Positions 1 to 7,600 of a stretch of 11,852 bases of DNA are shown here, one piece after another. The stretch is from Candidatus Methanogaster sp. UBA203 (GTDB taxonomy: Archaea; Halobacteriota; Methanosarcinia; Methanosarcinales; Methanogasteraceae), in assembly GCA_002503595.1 (NCBI GenBank), contig DASC01000087.1:14213-26064 (forward strand), in the 5' to 3' direction. The stretch's first letter is position 1, and every line of letters begins with the position of its first letter. The notes beneath the pieces are model-generated. The model did not search any database. It saw only the letters and a list, made by a program, of their open reading frames with translations, and had not been told where the DNA came from. Made by a program: the position numbers and the translations under genes.

Positions 1-1
1 T

Positions 2-2134
2 GAGAACGTGATCGATGAGTTCGACGAGACGAACAATGCGATAATGGTCATGGTGACGGTGGAAAGAGCATCAACACCATTCTTGGTCTCTGGTATGGTT
101 AACTACGACAATGGAGATGCGGCATCGAACCTGTTCATGACAGTAACGAATCAGGGAACATCCGAAGAGTTCACTGTGAAGACTGCACCAGGTTCGAACT
201 GCTACTGTGCATTGACCGACTCAAGGCGTATGAGCGTGGGCGATACGATCAGGATCACCACAACCGATGGCACCAATTCCAACGAAACAAGCCACAGCGT
301 AACCGCTAACGATATGAACAGCGGCGGGTTCGGGGAAGACCTGATACTTGCCACAACACCAGACCTCACCATCACGAAGATTTTATTGAAGACTCCCGGA
401 TATGCAAACGAGGAGAACGTGCTCGGCGTTGGGGTGAAGAATGTCGGTCGTGCTGATGCGGGCTCGTCCACGGTATCGCTCTCGGTTGACGGAACGCCGA
501 TGGGTGATCAGACTGTTTCATCTCTTGCTGTTGGCGAGACTGCCGAACTTGAATACATCTGGACGCCAGCCGGTACAGGTGAATATATAATGAGTGCGAC
601 TGCGGACGTGAACAGCGAGGTTGAAGAGTCGGATGAGACGAACAATGATCTTGCAAGAACCTCAGTTATCATCAAGCCCACAGACTGGCCGCAGTTCCAT
701 TATGACATCGTCCACACAGGATTCTCACCATCAGGTGCGCCTGATACGAACGAAACGCTCTGGATCAGCGATGACATATCTGCGATCGGAGGTACGTCAA
801 CAGTGGTTGCTGAGGGCAAGGTCTTTGCCTACGGCGGTCCAACCGGATGGAGCGGTGGCGACGGTGTACTGTACTGCCTCGATGAGTCCACAGGCGCAAT
901 GCTCTGGAACACAAGCATCCCTGAACCTGAATGGGGATCATGGTCATCACCTGCGTACCATGACGGCAGGGTATTCACCTCCACCGGGATAGAGACCGGA
1001 TGCTACAACGCAGCAACCGGTGATCTGATATGGGCATTTGAGAATCCAACAGGAGAACCCCCTGTAAACGGTGGTCCTGTAGTTGCTGACGGCAAGGTAC
1101 TCTGCAATGACTGGGAGGCTGGTCATTACTACTGTCTCGATGAGGAGACCGGTGAGCTGCTCTGGACATTCACAGAAGAGCAGACAGGTCAATGGGATGT
1201 CGGATACACCCAGGGCGTGCCGGCTTATGAGGACGGGAAGTTCTATATCACCACCTGGATATATATCGGCGGGAATGTGTACTGCATCGATGCGGATACA
1301 GGCGCAGAGATATGGCATCAGACCACTCCGCTTGACACCTGCGGCTCGCCTGCAGTTGTGGACGGCACTGTGTACGTCACGAACTACGACTTCTACGGCT
1401 ATGGTGCGATCTATGCGATGGATGCGGGCAACGGTGACATTCTGTGGAACTATACAATCCAGAGGACGGACTCAACACCAGCGGTTGCTTATGGAAACGT
1501 GTACGTTACCGGAGGCATCAAGGGATACAGCGATGTACAGACGTACTGCTTCAATGCGACTACCGGTAATCTGGTCTGGGAGACCAATATATCCGATGAG
1601 ATCGGTGCATGGACATGCTCGGTTGCAGTTGCAGATGGCAAGGTCTTCGTGGGAACGGAAGGAGGATGGTTCGACTATGCCGGAACCTATGCTCTCGATG
1701 CACTCACAGGCGATGTAATATGGAGCTATCCGGAGGGTGGAGCATCACCAGCGGTTGCAAATAATATCGTCTTTACGATAGGCGGCGGCAGGGTCTATGC
1801 GTTTGGCGGCAGTGAGATACCGGCAGGCGTGACATTTGACCTGAATAAGCTGGACCTGAACAGCAGCGGAATCCTCAAGGCATTCATCGCACTGTCGGAG
1901 GACTACAATGTTGCAGATATTATAGTGAGCACAGTTGAATGCGAGGGCGCGCATGCGTTTGGAGATGGTAGTGTCATACCTGGCAAACAAACACTTGAGG
2001 TCAAGTTCGAAATACAGGATCTGGTGGATGTGCCAATCGGCGATGCGGTTTTGCTGAGCGTTACAGGAGAGTTGACGACAGGCGAAAGATTCGAAGGAAG
2101 CAGTACGGTAAAGGTGACCGCGAAAGGAGCGTGA
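2..2134 (+). CDS. Surface protein with CARDB, PQQ-like beta-propeller and C-terminal beta domain (5' truncated)
   Basis: This is the 3' part of a larger gene. The frame is open to the left edge, and the first codons encode the end of a CARDB domain (ENVIDEFDETNN), so the GTG at position 8 is internal and not a true start. Counting that GTG as residue 1: CARDB tail 1-20; a beta-sandwich (carboxypeptidase-regulatory-like) 23-115, a diverged copy of the domain that opens the three downstream genes; CARDB 118-222, ending EESDETNND; PQQ-like propeller about 226-602; and a C-terminal beta domain 608-704 seen in other archaeal surface proteins. The propeller has seven blade motifs of the YCLDxxTGxxLW type, at about 288, 331, 374, 424, 468, 512 and 560. 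An N-terminal LW (251) and a C-terminal GRVYAFGG (594) probably close an eighth blade. No membrane helix or sorting tail is visible, so it is likely secreted or held by partners. No enzyme signature is seen; the propeller is probably a binding scaffold and not a PQQ dehydrogenase. A strong terminator follows. Confidence 0.9.
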   Translation, partial: ENVIDEFDETNNAIMVMVTVERASTPFLVSGMVNYDNGDAASNLFMTVTNQGTSEEFTVKTAPGSNCYCALTDSRRMSVGDTIRITTTDGTNSNETSHSVTANDMNSGGFGEDLILATTPDLTITKILLKTPGYANEENVLGVGVKNVGRADAGSSTVSLSVDGTPMGDQTVSSLAVGETAELEYIWTPAGTGEYIMSATADVNSEVEESDETNNDLARTSVIIKPTDWPQFHYDIVHTGFSPSGAPDTNETLWISDDISAIGGTSTVVAEGKVFAYGGPTGWSGGDGVLYCLDESTGAMLWNTSIPEPEWGSWSSPAYHDGRVFTSTGIETGCYNAATGDLIWAFENPTGEPPVNGGPVVADGKVLCNDWEAGHYYCLDEETGELLWTFTEEQTGQWDVGYTQGVPAYEDGKFYITTWIYIGGNVYCIDADTGAEIWHQTTPLDTCGSPAVVDGTVYVTNYDFYGYGAIYAMDAGNGDILWNYTIQRTDSTPAVAYGNVYVTGGIKGYSDVQTYCFNATTGNLVWETNISDEIGAWTCSVAVADGKVFVGTEGGWFDYAGTYALDALTGDVIWSYPEGGASPAVANNIVFTIGGGRVYAFGGSEIPAGVTFDLNKLDLNSSGILKAFIALSEDYNVADIIVSTVECEGAHAFGDGSVIPGKQTLEVKFEIQDLVDVPIGDAVLLSVTGELTTGERFEGSSTVKVTAKGA

Positions 2135-2142
2135 AAGAACTG

Positions 2143-2172
2143 AGAGAGGAATCTGGTATTCCTCTCTTTTTT
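2143..2172 (+). terminator. Hairpin plus T-tract terminator after the first gene
   Basis: A perfect 10-bp stem pairs AGAGAGGAAT (2143-2152) with ATTCCTCTCT (2158-2167) around a 5-base loop. The T run (2167-2172) begins at the last base of the stem. It starts 8 bases after the TGA at 2132-2134. The form resembles a bacterial intrinsic terminator; archaeal termination needs mainly the T-tract, so the stem may also protect the mRNA 3' end. Confidence 0.8.
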
Positions 2173-2183
2173 GTATTTAATTG

Positions 2184-2192
2184 AAAGGAGGT
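2184..2192 (+). promoter_or_regulatory. Strong Shine-Dalgarno site fixing the start at 2201
   Basis: AAAGGAGGT lies 8 bases before the ATG at 2201. This decides the start in favour of ATG 2201 over the in-frame TTG at 2171, which falls inside the T-tract of the preceding terminator. An AT-rich TATTTAA element (2174-2180) just upstream could be a TATA-like box, but the gap is too short to be sure. Confidence 0.75.
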
Positions 2193-2200
2193 ATAAAAGG

Positions 2201-2650
2201 ATGAATAAGAAGACAATGACGGGCGTGATACTTGCCACATTGATATGCATAACGATGGTTGCGCCCGCGATGGCACAGCCATCACCGTTTGTAATCACCG
2301 GGCATGTATCTGACTCAAACGGTGGCCCATGCAACGACCCATGGGTTCGGGTAACGAACATGAACACTGGCGTTAGCTGGGACGCCGAGAACTCCTCGAC
2401 AGCTTACTACCGGCTTGTGCTGGACAGCGATGATGTAAGTGCTGACGATGTCCTGGAGATTGAAGCATCAGGGTGCTCGCAGTCGATGACCCTGGAGTGC
2501 ACAGTCTCGCAAGACGACATCAATAGTGACGGTTTCGAGCTTGATGTCACACTCCCCCCTGCACCGATACCCGAACTTGCAACCATCACACTCTTCGCGG
2601 TCGGATTGGTGATGCTTCTGGGATACATGAGGCTTGGAAGGAGAGATTAG
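2201..2650 (+). CDS. Small exported beta-sandwich protein with PEF-CTERM-like sorting tail
   Basis: The product is 149 residues. It has a signal peptide with a likely cut after AMA (residue 25). One beta-sandwich domain (27-117) resembles the carboxypeptidase-regulatory / transthyretin-like fold, with the markers TPF/SPFVITGHV, WVRVTNxNTG and LDSDDVSADDVL. A short proline linker leads to a tripartite C-terminus: PIPEL (122-126), hydrophobic segment 127-143 and basic RLGRRD (144-149). That layout matches the archaeal PEF-CTERM signal, which is known to be handled by archaeosortases; here PEL stands in place of PEF. The protein is therefore probably exported, cut near PEL and attached to the cell surface. 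It is nearly a free-standing copy of the domain that begins the neighbouring multidomain proteins, so it may be a small surface partner or a building block. Terminators on both sides make it a single-gene transcription unit. No catalytic residues are evident. An ordinary one-pass membrane tail is the alternative reading. Confidence 0.85.
   Translation: MNKKTMTGVILATLICITMVAPAMAQPSPFVITGHVSDSNGGPCNDPWVRVTNMNTGVSWDAENSSTAYYRLVLDSDDVSADDVLEIEASGCSQSMTLECTVSQDDINSDGFELDVTLPPAPIPELATITLFAVGLVMLLGYMRLGRRD
2283..2480 (+). repeat. Direct repeat, copy 1: DNA-level copy of the shared beta-sandwich domain
   Basis: This segment matches 2854-3053 at the DNA level. The first 90 bases agree at roughly 78% by hand alignment, including an exact 19-mer, CATGGGTTCGGGTAACGAA, at 2340 and again at 2911. 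The offset is 571 and then 574, so the copies differ by one inserted codon. Similarity at DNA level suggests a fairly recent duplication or gene conversion between the two genes. The copies in the first gene and the giant gene are recognisable mainly as protein. Confidence 0.7.
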
Positions 2651-2674
2651 AGACTTGTTTGGATATACTGATTG

Positions 2675-2708
2675 TTGATGGCAGATATCTTCTGCCATCA
2701 ATTTTTTT
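2675..2708 (+). terminator. Hairpin plus T-tract terminator after the small PEF-CTERM-like gene
   Basis: A perfect 11-bp stem pairs TTGATGGCAGA (2675-2685) with TCTGCCATCAA (2691-2701) around a 5-base loop, then seven T (2702-2708). It lies 25 bases after the TAG at 2648-2650. The rest of the 139-base gap to the next gene is AT-rich and probably carries that gene's promoter, but no clear BRE/TATA pair stands out. Confidence 0.8.
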
Positions 2709-2789
2709 CTCCTCCACATAAGCAGGAAACAACCAGCACTGTTGCGCATGTAAAAAATTTCAAATCAAATAAAAGGGCGGTAAAACAAG

Positions 2790-4448
2790 ATGAAAATAGA
2801 GATAATCGTTATTATATTGATCTGTATGGTAACTCCAGTGATGGCAGAGCCGACACCGTTTGTGATCACCGGGCACGTATACGACTTCTGTGGCAACCCG
2901 TGCAACGATTCATGGGTTCGGGTAACGAATCTGAACACGAACGAGGGTTGGGATGTCCGGAACTCATCAGAATCGAACTACTACTTGCTCATGCTGGACA
3001 GCGATGATATAAGCGCAGATGATGTCCTGCAGTTTGATGCATCAGGATGCTTCCGGTCAAAGACGATCGAGCATACAGTGACCGCGGGTGAAATACGGGG
3101 GGGCGGATTTACAGAGGATGTAATGATAAGTGATGAAGGACCGGACCTCACCGTGACCGCGATCAAGATGCCGGATCACATCTATTGTGGTAGAGACGCG
3201 CTGATCCATACAACGGTTAAGAACATCGGAACGGTCGATGTAGGTACGTTCGATCTGACACTCAAGGTGAATGGCAGCGTGATTGACACGGTCAGTACTG
3301 TATTGCCACTTGAGACATGTGCTGCAGGCATATACGTAACATTCAAATGGACGCCAGCGTCCGTGGGAACCTACTGCCTGACAGTGACCGCAGATTCAGG
3401 TAACGTCATCTCCGAACCGGACAGGGCGAACAACAACCTTACAGAGATGGTGCAGGTCGATTCGTCAGAAACGATACGCGTGCCAGATGATCACTCAACA
3501 ATACAGGATGCGATCAATGCATCGTCAGCAGGAACCACGATCATCATATCCCCAAAGAGCGATACGGACAACGTCTATTATGAGCATGTCAACATCACCA
3601 GGGATGGTATCTGGCTCATCGCAGAAGGGGATGTTGTGATACGGAATGATGCATCGGGTACTACGAACATACCCTATCCTGCAGATCAGATCACAGTTTG
3701 GGGCGAGGGATGCACGGTTCAGGGATTCGACCTAATGGCTACATATACCGGCGTGTATTCGAACTATCCAGGTGTCGGTGTCAGACTCTGCTCTGACCAC
3801 AACATCGTCAAAGATAACCGCATCGATCGCACGTACGGTGGCATCCAGATCAAGGATTCTTCGTGTAATCTGGTCGAGAACAACACGGTTGGACCATGTA
3901 TCCTGCGCGTGATGGGGGTATGGGGTGACCACAACCTCATTGCAGACAATACCTTCGGCACAGTTCCCGGAAGCAACTGGCTGCTTGGCGGTTATGTGAA
4001 TTCTTATGATAAGTCGGCATCCCATAACATCGTCAGAGGGAACACATTTGCAAGGGGCGCCTCTCTGAAAGGTTCTGACAATCTGGTATACAACAACAGA
4101 TTTTTGGGTTATGCAGAGATGGGTAGCGAGAACACCTACAACATCACGAAGACCCCTGGAACGAATATCATAGACGGACCGTACCTCGGCGGAAACTACT
4201 GGAGCGACTACGCTGGAAACGATAGGGATGGAGACGGGATCGGCGACACACCACATTCGTACGACCTGCTGCCGCTCGTGAATTACACACCGACGTACAC
4301 GACCGCAGACGCTGTAATCGCGCTCTCAATTGCATCTGGCAGTTGCGAATACAACCCGGAGATGGATGTCAACAACGACGGCAAGGTCACATCACTCGAC
4401 GCGCTGATGATCCTGCAGGCAGCGTCAGGAGTAACCGAGATCGCATAA
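2790..4448 (+). CDS. Secreted CARDB / NosD beta-helix protein with half-dockerin
   Basis: The product is 552 residues. Domains in order: signal peptide with a likely cut after VMA (19); shared beta-sandwich 21-112; CARDB 118-223, ending in a DRANNNL motif; right-handed parallel beta-helix of the NosD/CASH type about 229-497; archaeal half-dockerin 503-547. The helix opens with IRVPDDHSTIQDAI, runs through repeated NxIxxNxxx turns and ends with the hallmark GGNYWSDYAGNDRDGDGIGDTP. The dockerin part has one full calcium loop, DVNNDGKVTSLD (526-537), with Asp/Asn/Asp/Asp ligand positions. The preceding TTADAVIALSIA keeps a helix but no loop. NosD-type helices usually bind or process carbohydrate or serve as scaffolds; no active-site residues could be assigned. 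A cohesin partner would be expected if the half-dockerin is functional; none is recognisable here. The start has a weak Shine-Dalgarno-like GGGCGGT 8 bases upstream, less perfect than that of the preceding gene. No membrane anchor is seen. Confidence 0.9.
   Translation: MKIEIIVIILICMVTPVMAEPTPFVITGHVYDFCGNPCNDSWVRVTNLNTNEGWDVRNSSESNYYLLMLDSDDISADDVLQFDASGCFRSKTIEHTVTAGEIRGGGFTEDVMISDEGPDLTVTAIKMPDHIYCGRDALIHTTVKNIGTVDVGTFDLTLKVNGSVIDTVSTVLPLETCAAGIYVTFKWTPASVGTYCLTVTADSGNVISEPDRANNNLTEMVQVDSSETIRVPDDHSTIQDAINASSAGTTIIISPKSDTDNVYYEHVNITRDGIWLIAEGDVVIRNDASGTTNIPYPADQITVWGEGCTVQGFDLMATYTGVYSNYPGVGVRLCSDHNIVKDNRIDRTYGGIQIKDSSCNLVENNTVGPCILRVMGVWGDHNLIADNTFGTVPGSNWLLGGYVNSYDKSASHNIVRGNTFARGASLKGSDNLVYNNRFLGYAEMGSENTYNITKTPGTNIIDGPYLGGNYWSDYAGNDRDGDGIGDTPHSYDLLPLVNYTPTYTTADAVIALSIASGSCEYNPEMDVNNDGKVTSLDALMILQAASGVTEIA
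2854..3053 (+). repeat. Direct repeat, copy 2: shared beta-sandwich domain in the NosD/dockerin gene
   Basis: This is the partner of the copy at 2283-2480. Both encode the same protein pattern: TPF/SPFVITGHV, a Cys-Asn-Asp loop, WVRVTN, LDSDD and a conserved ASGC. Confidence 0.7.
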
Positions 4449-4459
4449 GTCGCGGCATC

Positions 4460-4498
4460 GGTACTTCTGCCGCAGCCCGGCGGTTGAGCAGAAGTACC
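4460..4498 (+). repeat. 11-bp inverted repeat after the NosD/dockerin gene
   Basis: GGTACTTCTGC (4460-4470) pairs perfectly with GCAGAAGTACC (4488-4498). The 17-base GC-rich loop can add a small inner CGC/GCG stem (4471-4473 with 4480-4482). It starts 12 bases after the TAA at 4446-4448. Unlike the two hairpins upstream, no run of T follows, only a T/C-rich stretch, so it could be a weak terminator, an mRNA 3'-end stabiliser or a protein-binding site. I see no gene in the 170-base gap 4449-4618. Confidence 0.55.
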
Positions 4499-4554
4499 TG
4501 CTGTTTCGTCTTCTGGTGCTGTATCGATCTGACCTGATTTTACACAAATAAAGC

Positions 4555-4568
4555 CGAAACGTTTATTG
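4555..4568 (+). promoter_or_regulatory. Candidate archaeal BRE/TATA promoter for the giant gene and the ExbB-like gene
   Basis: CGAAAC (4555-4560) followed by GTTTATTG (4561-4568) resembles a BRE plus TATA element. Transcription would start near 4590, giving a leader of about 30 bases before the GTG at 4619. The element overlaps an 8-bp palindrome, AAACGTTT (4557-4564). It is a weak sequence match only. Confidence 0.3.
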
Positions 4569-4618
4569 ATAGAAAGTACATTTGCTTTGCATCAAGATAA
4601 TTTGGTAAAAAATGTAAT

Positions 4619-7600
4619 GTGAACACAATAATGAGAAGAATATCCTACCTGTTGTTGCCCTTTCTGCTGTGCATCTTCGGCATCACACTCGCGGCAGCAG
4701 CGCAGCCATCAGCACCATTCGTTGTCATGGGGCAGGCGTCTTATGAAAACGGGATTCCATGCAGCAACTTCACACTTACGGTAACGAATCTGAACACGGG
4801 CGAGAACTGGGATGCAGACACCCGTGCTGGTTATAACTACTACAAACTCGTGCTCGACAGGTCAGATATCCACGCAGGAGACGTGTTACAGTTCGATGCC
4901 AGAAATACGGACGCAGGCACCATAAACATCTCCGAATACCGACTGAACGATGCGGATCGGTGGAGTTTACAATACAACATCACTTTCATCTCCGTAGATG
5001 TTATTGTATTGATGCTCGATTCGGACGGACTGATCCATTACCAGCCGGTCTTTATGAAGAACGAGTCCACCGCCACAGTCTTCAATGTCACAGCGATTGC
5101 GTGCGAGCTATCGAACCAGACGTTCGAATCCGCCGGAAACAACGTGACCCGGGTTGATGGGATAGAATGCCCTGTGGTGCATCTCCATGATGAACCGGAT
5201 GGATGGACGAATGTAACTCTGAATCAACGCCTGAAGAAGGGGGATATCATCATCTGGAGCCGCGAGGATGAAGAACTTCCTGAACTCTCTTTTGTACTAC
5301 TTCCCGATCTCTCGATAACTGGTGAAATGGCACTCGGCTCTGATCCATATACAAAATTCGTGACCACGGTGGAGGCAACGATAACGAACAGGGGCGTGCC
5401 CGTTTCGGATGACTTTGATGTGGCGCTTGTGGAGGATGGCAGAGTGATCGATATCCGGACACTGCCACCACTGGACTCGATGGAAGATACGACGGTCACG
5501 TTTGAGTGGGTACCCGAAGATGCTGGAAACCATACAATCGGCATCAGAATCGATCCCGATGATCTGGTTGATGAGCGGGATGAGTATAGTAACGGAGTAT
5601 CGAGAGATGTGGTAGTGGCGGAGACGATGATCATCGAGGTGCCGTATGATTATCCGAGCATTCAGGATGCAGTGGATAACAGCACTGCATATACTGTGAT
5701 TCATATTGATGATGGTGAATATATAGGTCCGGTTACCATAAAGGACAAACGTCACCTCAAGATGATCGGCGAGAGCGGAGCTATAATAATAGTCCAGGGA
5801 AGCCCGTATAACGCTGATGTAATAGGAATATTCAACTCGATTGATATCGAACTTGATGGGTTCGGAGTGAAGGCTGATAGAACAAATGGAGGTGGCTATC
5901 CACAAGGAGCGCGGATCATCGCCGTACACGATTCTAACAACATATCGATGAGAAATCTTGTGCTGACGCACGCTTCTTGGGTTGGTTACCTCATAAGGGT
6001 TGATAACTCGGTTGATTCTGTAATATCAGATAACTTCATATCAGGCAGTCGGTCTCCTGCCAGTTGGGCGGTGCGTATGGCAACGTCAGGCGTCCTGATC
6101 GCATCAGACAATAACACAATTTGCAGAAACACGATCTCCAACTGCCAGTACACGGTTAAATTGCAGGGTGATAACAACACGATCCACGCCAACAATTTGT
6201 TCTTTGCAGAAGCCAAGAACGACCCAGAAAACGCGTTTGCAATAGATACCGGGCAGAACAATCACTGGAACTCCACAATTCCGATCAGTTACAAACACAA
6301 CAACACGACCTTCACAAATTACATCGGCAACTACTGGGATGGCTGGGTATGTGCGGATCTCGACGATGACGGAATCTGGGACGCACCATACAACATCAGC
6401 GATAACGCAAGCGATTATCACCCCCTCCGCAAGCCTTATGCCGAGGAGTACGCCTTAAACGTCAAGTCAATCTCACTACCAAATCGAATCTACACCGAAC
6501 AGAACAACACGATCATTGCGGTAGTCAATCAGGATTCGCAGAGGATAACAGACATCACGGTAAATCTCACGATCAACAGCGAGGTAATCGAATCAAAAGA
6601 GGTCAAGCTGATCAGGACATCACAGAAGACTATCAGATTCAACTGGAATCCCGATGAAACGGGTGTCTACAACATATCCATCGGCGCATCCATCAATGAT
6701 TCGATAGCGTCGTTAAAGACGCACAGATCCCTCTTTGTGGACGTATCCAAACTGCCATACAACTGTTCAGGAAACCTAACCGATGCACTCCGGTTTCTGC
6801 GAGATAAACAGACCCCGGGGAGTGGCAGCATCGGAGGGTTCTCCACCACTGCATGGGTGATGCTTGCGTTCTCTGCGGGCTGGGAAGACCCTGATGTCAG
6901 GACCAAATATGGTAGAACGTCTGCAGGATACCTATCGAGTTATCCCTCGCTCCCGTACAACGATTTCGTGATCGCAACCTTCGAGGACTGTGCACGCACA
7001 TTACTTGCCATCAGCATGCTTGGAGACGCAGACCCAACGAACTTCGGGAACGTGAACTACTTAACGATGGTGAAATCGTACCATGACGGCGTCCAGTTCG
7101 ACGATCCCGCCTCTGTGAACGATGACGCACTCGGCATCCTCGCACTAACCGCGTGTGGCGATAGGAGTGCCGCAGAGAGGATCGGCAAGTCAAGGGACTA
7201 CATCATAGCCCATCAGAACGAGGATGGTGGCTGGAGCAAGATCATCGAAGAGCCTGCCCGGAATGTCATCGATGGCAACATGACTGGCGGGAACATCACG
7301 AACGGAAACATGACCGGTGGGAACGCCACTAGCGGAAACACGACAGAGGGGAATGTCACGAACGGAAATACCACCGTTGAGATCATAAGCGACATCAAGG
7401 CTACCTCGCTCGTCATTCAGGCACTCGTGGCGGCAGGCGAACCCTCCGGTTCGGGGGTCATCCTGAATGCCTCGGCATTCCTCCGCAGAAATGTAGGTGC
7501 TGATGGTAACCTCTCGGATGCGATCACAACCGCGTGCGCGGTGCAGGCGATTGTTGCCATGGGCGAGAACCCGCTCGAATGGAGGAATGCAAGCGTAAAC

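Noticed and set aside
8..10. GTG at 8 as the true start of the first gene
   Set aside because: The frame continues to the left edge and the first residues are the closing motif of a CARDB domain, so the gene begins outside the window.
683..1810. PQQ-dependent dehydrogenase
   Set aside because: Only generic PQQ-like blade motifs are present; I see no catalytic Asp/Glu calcium site context and the domain sits among CARDB scaffolds.
2171..2200. N-terminal extension of the small gene to a TTG at 2171
   Set aside because: The TTG lies in the T-tract of the preceding terminator, and a strong AAAGGAGGT sits 8 bases before ATG 2201, which also gives a proper signal peptide.
4557..4564. AAACGTTT palindrome as an operator
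   Set aside because: An 8-bp palindrome in AT-rich DNA is expected by chance; there is no second copy or linked regulator gene in the window.
5297..5971. Open frame of 224 codons on the minus strand
   Set aside because: Antisense to the CARDB and beta-helix part of the giant gene, with no family features; a shadow frame.
7277..7381. CRISPR-like or non-coding direct repeat array
   Set aside because: The 15-bp units are phased to codons, have no spacers and vary at wobble positions, so this is a coding tandem repeat.
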